Position numbers and translations under genes: made by a program
The notes under the pieces: model-generated
What the model was told of the DNA's origin: nothing
What the model saw: the letters and a program-made list of their open reading frames with translations, nothing else
Databases searched by the model: none
In this document: positions 23,747 through 33,670 of the stretch, piece after piece
How positions within the stretch are numbered: position 1 is the stretch's first letter
Layout: each line of letters begins with the position of its first letter
Assembly: GCA_022578605.1 (NCBI GenBank)
Contig: MU394071.1
Coordinates: 62,001-126,000 of the forward strand
Direction: 5' to 3'
DNA length: 64,000 nucleotides
Origin: Camillea tinctor
Taxonomy: Eukaryota > Ascomycota > Sordariomycetes > Xylariales > Xylariaceae

Positions 23747-24168
23747 TTTTTTTTTGGGGGGGGGGGGGGGGGGGTATATGGGAATGGTAGTGATTGGGAG
23801 GGTACCTCATCGAGGAGATGGTTTCATCTGGGAACCTGTTAATGATTTCGATAGCTTGATAATACTTGATTCTAACATCTTGAAAGGCATCCTGTGATCG
23901 TGGGTCACGTATAAACATGACAGGACAAGAACTTCCCTTTTAGCAGCATAGCGAGCAATATGAAGCAACGTTTGTATCATAACAGTATGTATCCTATAGG
24001 ATGAAAACGTCTATTATGATAAAATAGGTAGGTTACCTAGGCAGTTATATCTAATTCTATAACTATAGTCGTGGTAAAACAAACTTCGACGGCATGAATG
24101 TCTAACTCACATGCTCCCTATATATTAATGTAATGGGTATGCTTCTTTTTTTCGTCATAATCATCATG
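23747..24168. other. Convergent intergenic region with homopolymer T9G19
   Basis: Lies between the stop codons of the thioesterase and MFS genes. It opens with nine T and nineteen G directly after the thioesterase TGA. No gene is seen. Confidence 0.6.
23756..23774. repeat. Poly-G tract (19 G)
   Basis: Uninterrupted G run in the 3' UTR position of the thioesterase gene, preceded by nine T. Confidence 0.9.
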
Positions 24169-26108
24169 TCAAGATTCCATAACACCATTATTTTCTACCG
24201 TTCCGGCTGCTTTTTCTCTATTCGCAGCTTCCTTTTTCTCAACATCTCTCTTCATCCTGTCTATACGCTCACCTCTCCATTTAGGTCCGTATTTGGCGAC
24301 AATCCAGAGCGTAGGAGAAAAGATAACAACAAGAAGCGCGATGAAGGTATACGCCCAACCCCGTCCCATTGCCTGAATCATATCTTCTATGACGGCTGTT
24401 GAGATAGCTCCAGCCATGCACCGACAGAGGTTGTTTGCTGCCGTGGCCGTAGCCGGGGCTTCGGGATAGAGATCGACGATGAGCAGGTTAATAATCTGGA
24501 AGGGGCCTGTAATACACATGCCAATGAAGAAGGATAGCGTCAGAGGCACCGCGACATGTGTCTCCACCTGGAGCGACCAAGCATAGCCAATGTATGCCAC
24601 AACGCCTACCATGATTAGCGGAGTGACGAGTTGTATCCGACACTTTTCGATAGGGAAATTCCGCATGTCATTCCCACGTTTGCGATCGATCTTGATGCCA
24701 AGCTTCTTGGCGATGCGCCGGTAATTCCAGTCCGCAATGAAGCCGTTGCAGACGGAAGCGATCGTACAGGCCCCACCCATGGGCAAGTAACACAGTCCCA
24801 ACTGTAGTTGGTTGAAACCATATATTTCCGAGAATTGGGAAGAGAGCGTAGACGTGACTAGCATGAATCCAAGATACAGAGTTGCGTTGAAAAACAGAAT
24901 CATTGCCATATCTTTGTGCCGGAGGACTTTGAGTGTATTCAACGGGTTAGGAATGGGGATCTTTTGCCTCTCAGGGGCGGCTGAACGGTCTCGAGCTTGG
25001 CGGCGGAAACGTATGTAGTCTAGCAGGGTCATGTTCCAAACTGGGGGAGGAATTGATCCATTTCCTACCACCTTACGCCCTGTTTCGGGGACCGTCAAGA
25101 TGTAAGGAATAAGCCAAGCCACCGTAACAATACACAAGAACCAAAAAATCGACCACCATCCTAGATAATTAGACAGCAACCCGCCTATTACAGGTCCAAT
25201 TGCAGGCCCAACAGTCTATCGATTTGAGTTAGTAATTCCATTCCAAGCAACATCAAATAGAAACTGATTAGGTGTTTTCAATCTCAGAAACCAGTTTTGC
25301 GTATAGGTCAGCCCCGTATTCACTTGAACAGGAAGCTCAGAAACGTCAACATAAATAGGTCGCTGATGTTAAAAAAAAAGCGAAAATTAGAATTGAAAGC
25401 GCATACAATACCTGTGCCGACGATGCCCATATATACCCCTCTTTCTGAGGGCAGAGCTATGTCAGCAACTACAGCATAGACCAGAGCTATAGTTCCACTA
25501 CTGCCTCCGCTCTGTAGCATACGCAACACCAGCAAGGCCGCGTAGTTCCGCTGGAGCGCCAGTCCTATATTGGCCCCCAAGTAGATGACGAAGGCGATGA
25601 TGAACGCCGGTCGTCGCCCAGCAATATCGCCAAAGTCACCGAACACAGTAGGTGCTAGAGCTTGGAAGATCTGATAAGTAGTCAGGGTCAAGTTGATCTG
25701 CCCAGTACTAACACCCAAGTCCTTGGATATTGCTGGAAGAGCTGGGAAATATATGTTCGCAGTGATGGGGGAGATAAAGGCGGAGACAGTGTTCATAGCT
25801 ACAATCCATGATCTCAGAGAGGGCGAGAAGGCGCTGTAAGGTGGGCCGCTAGAGACACGCGAGAGGGTTTCTAGGTCCGGGGCCTGACGGTTGTTCTCAG
25901 CTCCATCTTGAGTGTCGTGATCAGTGTCATCATGGGTGTCTTCATGATAAGAATCCTCTTCCGAATGGTACTGATCTACGCCTGGCGAACATAGCTCAGA
26001 AGTGACTTCCTTGTCTTGGTGAGCATGATCCTGTTCGAGGTGCGGTGATGGAGAAACAGCTTCATGATCATCAGCTGCGATGTTCGGTTGCTTTGTATCC
26101 TCATTCAT
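24169..26108 (-). CDS. MFS drug:H+ antiporter-type transporter (DHA1 family)
   Basis: Twelve-helix proton-coupled exporter of small molecules in the plasma membrane. Two exons, 26108-25407 and 25215-24169, give 582 residues. The donor GTATGC was chosen rather than the GTATTG six bases upstream because it keeps frame into TVGPAIGPVIGGLL, the helix-5 antiporter motif. Motif A of the N-half reads GDFGDIAGRRP. A DHA1-typical long cytoplasmic loop separates the halves. The first 85 residues are unusual: rich in His, Asp and Glu, as in HSEEDSYHEDTHDD. The tail is Lys/Glu-rich. The 191-nt intron is AT-rich with a T9 stretch. It is convergent with the thioesterase gene. Substrate cannot be told from sequence. 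Confidence 0.93.
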
Positions 26109-27406
26109 TGGTAACTCTACTTGATTCTAGGTCGATAGCGAGTAGAAGCGTACAGGAGGAAAAGAGGAGAATTCTGATTCACAGCAGTGGTTGGGGATGA
26201 GAATAGTCCTTGTTCATCTATGGCAAACTGGCAGAAACGGCTATAAATGTGCCGAGAAAGTCGGTAGCCGACATTAGTTCCGTGACTCGTCCAGGCACGA
26301 GACCAACGGTGAAGGACAATAACACAATAGTGGGAAGAGACGGTATATGCTCGGCCGAGCCCAGGGTCGTATAGATCGGAGCATGTCCATTCATTTCGGA
26401 CGACCAGCGCAGAGCTTTACAGATCGGAAGCGACATCGGGTAAGTCAGATAAGCTTTCGAGCCTCGAGAGCCTTTAGATGTTGAATTTTTTTGTGGAGAT
26501 AATGCGACGGTGGGTTTCAATATATTGGTTGAGGATTTGACAATGCCGATGTCTTTTCGCCTTTTGCCCCTGTTAGTTAGGAAAACGGGTTCGTTTCTGT
26601 AACAAGAGTTGCCGCTGCGGGTCTGATTGGGTAGGCGAATCACGACATTTGAAAATGTAATGAACTTCGAAGTCTTCGTAGTCAAACATTACGTAGGTCA
26701 TATTAATCAGGTTGTGTACAGTCCGAATGACTATGAATGTTATTCAGGTGTTAACTCGAGCGATGCTGAAATCTTGTGATATAAGTGACTAATAAATGTA
26801 TAGTTACTTGGTTGACTATATAGTACGTAAAGGTTAAGTTCACCGTGAGTTCTCTTACATGCAGGCGTCCAACTTGATGGATGGACCCTACAATATGAGA
26901 AGTTTATTATTAACGGGACCCGATTCTAATTTTTTTTTTTTTGGCCCCTTATACACTACATAAGTAGGAGCTTTGAATTTTTAGGAGACTAATAATACTT
27001 ACCTACCTAAGTACGTACCTATGAGCGGATACTAAACTACTGGATGATGTATTCGGTAGTATGCTCCAGTGTACTTAGGTACCTACTTCTTATCCACCTT
27101 TTTTTTCTCTCTTCTTCTTCAAGCCACAATAGTGTAGATTTCATCAGCCACTACGTAGATTAGGTACGTACCTAAATTACATATTTCTCTGCCCAGAGAC
27201 ATGTACCTAGGTCGTATTCAGTTCCATCATTAGCTCCAATTTATTACTTATTTGTCTTGTTGGCCATCTTGCAAGTTGAATAGCTCATGATTCTATATTA
27301 CATCACCCAGAACCCTTCCTCTTCCTTTCCCCTACGTAGCTACAGAATCTAAATACATAGCGAACCAAAACATCTCGGGACAAATCACTCAGTCCTTGAT
27401 TTCAGC
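26109..27406. other. Divergent intergenic region between MFS and UFE1 genes
   Basis: A 155-codon minus-strand frame (26218-26685) lies directly upstream of the transporter but shows no recognisable domain, so it is not called. T11 run near 26931-26941. Words related to TACCTAGGTA cluster at about 27000-27210, just upstream of the UFE1 start. Confidence 0.5.
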
Positions 27407-28596
27407 ATGACCGAAATTACCCCCGTGTTCAATGGCTTTCTCAAGCAACATGAAGCTCCCCCAACTAAACGGAGCTTCAGCGTGTCTAAATTGGATGACT
27501 TTTTAAAGGAGGCATATAGGATAGTCAGTCTATACAATAGATTTCTACTTCTCTACAATACATGACCGACTAACATAAATCACAAGAATTCGCATATTAC
27601 TTCACTCCACGCCGACCTCAAGAATATCCGACAGTCCTACCTTTCGACCGCGCAGCCTCGCAAGACTCTCATCCGACCAGCCCAGAAACATGGCCATTCG
27701 CGACCCCTTTCAGACCGAGAACGCGAAGAGATCGACGCTAATGCAAAAAAGATGCTACGGGAACTGAATGCGAGCATCCGTGGACTTGCCGACGTCGAAC
27801 AAGCACGGGCGGAGATCGAGGCAAGGGTGATCCAAAAGAAGTTCGTCCGAGGACTAGGCGCCTTAGGGGCGTGGGCAGCCGGCGGAGTTCCTACGAACAA
27901 GTCGGCTGAGCATGCTGAAGCAGAGCAGCGAGCAAGCGTCATCAGTGCCCACCGAGATAGTGTGCTGTGGCTGCTACGGCATCGGCTTCAGGAATGCGTC
28001 AAGACGCAGCAAGACATGATGGAAATACGCATAATGCGGGAAATGGAAAAAAGCAGGAGTGTTTTGGCAAAGTCGCGAGACCAGGGAGCTTCTTCACTCA
28101 ACGCTCCAGGGGTCCTGTCACCTGAGGCTCTGATTGTAGGCGATTCGCATGGCAAATTAAGCTCGAACCTGCCCCCTGAAGAGACACCGTCGTTCCATGC
28201 AACGGGCGACTTGACGGCAGAACAGATCCAGATGTTCGAGAAGGACAACCGGGACATGCTCAAACACTACGAGAGCACATTGGACCAAGTTAGGTGAGAG
28301 TTACTGGGTACTTGATAGATTAGAATAGGAGCGTCCATACTAATATAAGCAACAGGACAGCGGAAAAGTCGCTGGTTGAGATCTCGGAACTTCAAACTCA
28401 GCTAATCGACACACTAGCGACGCAATCTGCGGGCATTGAACAGCTGGTGACCGACGCGGAAAACACAACCGAGAATGTGGGCGGAGGGAATCGACAGCTG
28501 AAGCAAGCAACACATAAGGCTAGCCCGGCCCGGTACACGTTTTTCGCGACCTGTGGATTATGCGCATTCTTGATCGCATGGGATCTGGTGATATGA
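27407..28596 (+). CDS. UFE1: ER t-SNARE, syntaxin 18/Ufe1
   Basis: Tail-anchored SNARE of the endoplasmic reticulum that receives retrograde Golgi vesicles together with Use1, Sec20 and the Dsl1 tether. Three exons, 27407-27523, 27587-28293 and 28356-28596, give 354 residues. The N-terminal domain begins MTEITPVFNGFLK and continues across intron 1 as DDFLKEAYRI-NSHITSLHADL, both characteristic of fungal Ufe1. A long helical region with Glu/Arg/Lys heptads follows. The SNARE motif spans about residues 255-325 (MFEKDNRDMLKHYE through VTDAENTTENV). The last 20 residues form a membrane anchor ending DLVI. Intron 1 has the donor GTCAGT, as in the AA9 gene. The first exon start is in CAGCATGACC. 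Confidence 0.92.
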
Positions 28597-30507
28597 GGTA
28601 AAATAAGTAGTATTGTTTCCCCCCTTTGGTCGACATGAGGTTGACCAGGTAATAGTACAATGCGGGATGATCGTTGCAGTAGATACCGAGAGCTTGCATG
28701 TGAAAGGAGAAAAAAAGAAAAGAAAGGGGGTGTAAAAGGTTCTTAGTTTTGGACCCGAACCTCGATTCGATTCCGACTCAGCCTAGGTGCATGAGATGAT
28801 CACATGTTGACTAAAGTACTAGCAGCAAAGTGGAATCCGGGGTGAACGATAAGGCGTCATATTGAATATCACACTTCATCATTGCAGATAGCGGTGACAT
28901 TAGTACTGTACTCCGGTCAAGCGGGAAGATAAGAGAATAAAAGGCTGGAACCAAGCCGGGTAGATGGGAGATGGTGAAAACAATACTTGTTGATGTATGT
29001 ATGTGTTACTATATGCACAGATGTGTTGGACGTTGAATGAAATACATGGAGGTAACGAGTACCTAATACGAGGCTCGGGGTGGAATTCCGAGGCGAATAT
29101 CGGCGACCTTGCGGAGTAGAGTCGTAGATGACGATAATGTTTCAATCACCTGCACCAGCACATGGGGATACCTAGGTTAGGTAATTAGTTCTACCGAAAC
29201 TCCCCTAACAGATACCTAATAGATATTCGTGGGGAAACGAGACCTCGGCCCCATATACTAACTAATATCCTAACTAACCCAGGCTATCTGCTACACTAGG
29301 TTAGGTAGGTAAGAGTAATAAGAGAGGGAGTCATTGTTTAGGTATTAATACGAGATCTAAAGACTGACGAATCTGTTTTAATGTTTATTCTTCCTTTTTA
29401 CTACTTTTCTATCTACATTGCATTGTCTTATCTACATTTGACTCTTTTTTTCTCTCTGATTTTATCATTGCAGCTTGGTCCACCCTCTTTTATCTCATTT
29501 ACTACACTACATCTACTTACTACATCGTATCCGACGTATCCAACCTAACCTACATATCTATACCCACCCTATCACAATTGAGAAGTACCTACTTACCTAC
29601 GTAATACTTCTTCTCGACAAGGTAACTCCTTTCGAATCAGCACAATTAGGTAATTATATACATACCTATACACATCTCCACTAGTCCGAAGCCCGAGATT
29701 CCCCGTAGAAGACACTAAAAACGGAAAGCTGCCGGTAAGAAAAGAAAAAAAAAGGGAAATGCTGTTGTTAACTTCGGGTTTTCGCTGTTCTTCCCCAGAT
29801 CTGGAGGTGACCCAGTCTGGAGATATGGAGGTACCCCATTGTGGTGCTTAGGTGCTTACCCTTACTATCTCTATCTACCCTTTCTGCCCCTCGCTGTGGG
29901 AAAGAAAGGGGGAAAAAAGAACATTACCCCGCCAAGTTAACAGTCATTATCATTCGATCAGCTGTTCCTGCGCAGAGACCCTCCCCGCCGAGAACCCCCC
30001 TTTACCCCACCCCCAGCTATACCTAACTTAGTACATACATCATGTAGTATTTACGTACTCTATAGGTGTACCTTATAGCTAACAGTTAGCGGCTTTTTAG
30101 CAGAGGATTTTACAGTTAGGGAGTTAACCCCAACCCCCTTTGTGAAACCAGCAAGAGACCTATTACGTTTATTGTTATTCAAATATAGCAGCTGTTGGGG
30201 GGGAAAGACCCGCCTGCTAACGCCCGCCGTTGCACGTTTGACTTGGCCGAGACTCATCTGACCTGATTTGACCTGGACCTTTGGATCTACTAGTACACAG
30301 CTACGGGTACGGAGTACATGGGTACTTGCTTACACCTAACTCGGACCATTACATTAACATACCTAGACATTACAAACAATACGAATAACATAATAATAAC
30401 ATCTCACTACCTACCTACTTAAGCTACCGACATCCTCCCCTCCTCTCCTTTTCTTTTATCCCTTTCTCTTTTTTTTTTCTTTTCCCTCCCCCCTTCTCCA
30501 ACACAAC
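28597..30507. other. Intergenic region, 1.9 kb
   Basis: Between two plus-strand genes. Short frames at 28900-29145, 29475-29684 and 30060-30257 have no protein features. TACCTAGGTTAGGT-type words recur at 29160-29310. A C/T-rich leader (about 30434-30495) precedes the aminotransferase start. Confidence 0.5.
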
Positions 30508-32061
30508 ATGCCCTTTGATCCCTCATACCACGGACAGTCAGTTTCCCGCGTCAGAAATTTAGTCAACCAGATGTCAGTGCCTTCAGCTACCAGCTTCACA
30601 GCCGAGGTCGTACCTCAGGCCCCCGAAGATGCTCTCTTCGGTCTTATGAGAGCTTACAGGGCTGATGAGAACCCCGATAAAGTCGATCTGGTATGGTTCA
30701 TTTGTCATACCCATCCTGCATCCATCGCCACAAAGTAACTAACCGTGTTGCCTCCAGGGCATTGGTGCATATCGAGATGACAATGCGAAGCCGTGGGTAT
30801 TGCCAGTTGTGAAGAAGGTATCTTGATATCCACCTCCCACCCCTATACCTCTACCTCTACCTATACCTATACCTATACCTCTTTAAGCCCAGTTTGGTCC
30901 TAGCAACCGTAACAAGTTCTCAACTACCGCAAACCCATCGCATGCCCTCCTCTTCGTTTACTTATTATTTCTTTACTCCCAACCTAGGCCGACTCCATTC
31001 TTTTTAACAACCCCGAACTCGACCATGAATATGCCCCCATCGCCGGCATTGCCTCCTTCACGAGCAAGGCTGCCGAGCTGATTCTTGGTGGCCCCGACTC
31101 TCCCGCTATAAGGGAGAAACGCATCTCCTCGATACAGACCATCTCTGGTACCGGTGCTGTGCACTTGGGCGCCCTATTCCTCTCCAAGTTCTACCCTGGC
31201 ACCAAGAAGGTCTACGTCTCGAAACCGACATGGGCGAACCATCACCAGATCTTCAACAATGTCGGCATTCCCACGGTTGAATACCCCTACTTCTCTAAGG
31301 AGACCAAGGGCTTGGACTTTGAAAACATGAAGCTTTCTCTACTCAGCGCTCCGGATAAATCTGTCATCTTACTCCACGCTTGCGCTCACAACCCCACTGG
31401 TGTAGATCCTACGATAGATCAATGGAAAGAGATCGCCACCATCATACGCCAGAAGAGTCACTTTCCTTTCTTCGATACTGCCTACCAAGGCTTTGCTTCG
31501 GGTGACCTGATGAAAGACAACGCTGCCATAAGATACTTCGTCGAGGAAGGTTTCGAGCTCGTAGTGGCCCAGAGCTTTGCCAAGAACTTTGGTCTATATG
31601 GTGAACGTGCAGGTTGCTTCCATATCGTAACCGGTCCTGCACCAGAGGCCCAGTCTACCATCACCCGCATCGCCTCCCAGCTCGCCATCCTGCAACGATC
31701 TGAGATCTCCAACCCGCCTCTATACGGTGCGCGTATCGCCAGCACTGTCCTCAACGACCAGGCCCTTTTTTCAGAGTGGGAGGAGAACCTGCGCACCATG
31801 TCCGGCCGCATCATCTCTATGCGCAAGGCCCTGCGCGCTAAGCTCGAGGATCTTGGTACGCCAGGCACGTGGAACCACATCACAGACCAGATCGGCATGT
31901 TCAGCTTTACTGGTCTCACCGAGGCCCAGGTGTTGAAGATCCGTGAGGACGCCCATGTCTACATGACCAAGAACGGTCGCATTAGTATGGCGGGGCTGAA
32001 CACGAAGAATGTCGACTATGTTGCTAAGGCTATCGACAAGGTCGTCCGCGAGGTCCAGTGA
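30508..32061 (+). CDS. Aspartate aminotransferase (PLP fold type I)
   Basis: Interconverts aspartate and 2-oxoglutarate with oxaloacetate and glutamate. Three exons, 30508-30690, 30758-30817 and 30988-32061, give 438 residues; the second exon is only 60 nt. The PLP lysine is K280 in SFAKNFGLYGER. N216 in HNPTG, D244 and Y247 in FFDTAYQG, and the GIGAYRD block at the exon 1/2 join are all family residues. The protein starts about 30 residues before the conserved domain, with a second in-frame ATG at 30571 (M22). The shorter form would match the cytosolic enzyme; the longer adds a mildly basic segment with two Arg. Products could therefore differ in location, but this is inference. The leader is pyrimidine-rich, as in strongly expressed genes. 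Confidence 0.95.
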
Positions 32062-33670
32062 ACGCTACTTGCAAATGGGAGGATTAAATTAGGACGTTGT
32101 AATGACAATTATGATGAGGCTGATTAGGGTGCGAGTGAAGGGGAAAACATAAATCTAACATTTTCTTGAGGGGTTTCCCACAGGCACCTCTTTCATACAA
32201 GCGATCTACCGAGACAGTAGAGGATCCCTAAGTTCAGCTTTCACTACCAGAAAAAAATACTAAAAAAAAGGGGGGGGGGGGGGGGGGAGGGGAGGACTGA
32301 AAGGGGGAAAGACGCACTCCGCTTATTCAGCACGCAGATAAAGGGGTCCAGAATGAGGACCAGGTACATACATATATATCTAGCCATGGGCGTGGAATTG
32401 AACCGTCCAAGATGCAACTTTATAGATGGAATTAAAAAAAAACGGCATAGAAATTCCCCAAAAAAATTTAATTAGCATGTATGTAAGTAGCATATGTAAT
32501 GGATATAGGTAATCTATTACTATGCTTGGAACAGATACTTCCGTTGCCTGCTGCTTATTGTGGCGTGGTTTTTTGTTGTCGATTCTGAGTTGAGGTAGGT
32601 ATCTACCCCTATCTGTCTCTCTCTGTCCCCCCTTTTGGTCTTTGGGGGGGTTTTTAGTCTCTTCTCCTCAAGGGTCGTCTACTGTATTTGTATTCTCTTT
32701 ATATCGTACCTTGATGTTGTGTGCTTAGGTTATATGAGTTGCACGCGGGGTCTTGCATTTCGAGATGAGTTCGTCTAAGGGGATGCATGTGTCATATGTG
32801 GGTATATAAGATTGTTATACTATTTTAAGATCGAGAACAGGGAAGACAAACATCGACTGGATAATCTTGTCGACCTAGGTAGGTTAGATGTATAAATGAT
32901 TTGTGGAGATATATAGCAGGCTATTGTTGCTGGGGTTGGAAGATTTCATAGGACAATTCGAGGCTTATTCATGTTGGATGACTGCTAAGCAATTTCTCAG
33001 GAGCAATGTAATGGGGATTTGTATGGCTCCCTTAGGTTATCACTATTATAGACGTACTTTCATGCGCATCTACCAACACTCAGCTCCATTTCTACGTCGA
33101 AAACCCAAAATATCGAAGAAAATACACTTGCAAGATGAAGGAAAATGACTATATAAAGCAAGAAGTCGTCAGGTGAATCTACTCAGGAAAACGGGAAATA
33201 GATGGATCCAGAATATCTGTAGTTGCTTCATTATAACACTTAGGTGCAAAGTACAGCACCACAGCTCTCATTACCGTATATTTATAGAAATTAGCCAAGT
33301 TTCAAGCCAATATTGTAGCATATTTGTTATATGAGGCCCCATGAAGCAAACTCTATTACATGAAGGCATACTTTAGTCAAGGAGCATTATCCCAAGCCAA
33401 GACTATACATCGCATACTCTGCCACCTATGAGTTGATGGCTTCAGCTTCGAGGACTAGTATTATCTATGTGGTCACGTATTGGATGGTAGCTCCAATAAA
33501 TGAATAAATGAATAAATAAATAAATAAAAATAGGTAATTCAAACATTAGGCGCAGCGATATGAATGAGAGACGATAGTATCACTTTACCCCTTTTTCCTC
33601 TTTGCCATACTTGTACAACCCTTTCCTAACCTATGCACTCATACCTAGCCAGTCTCCCTCCCATCATACA
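32062..33670. other. Convergent intergenic region, 1.6 kb
   Basis: Between the aminotransferase and CE4 stop codons. Holds an A8G18 homopolymer (G at 32270-32287) and an AAAT/TAAA-rich run at about 33498-33530. No gene is recognised. Confidence 0.5.
32270..32287. repeat. Poly-G tract (18 G)
   Basis: G run preceded by A8, about 210 bp downstream of the aminotransferase stop. Same A/T-then-G arrangement as the tracts at 5375 and 23756. Confidence 0.9.

Noticed and set aside
26218..26685. 155-codon minus-strand frame directly upstream of the MFS gene
   Set aside because: No signal peptide or domain; mixed composition; it occupies the promoter and leader of the transporter gene. A faint hydrophobic stretch near its end is not enough to call it a missing transporter exon.
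28740..28800. GATTCGATTCC word resembling a tRNA B box
   Set aside because: No A box or foldable cloverleaf in the preceding 60 bases, which are A/G-rich.
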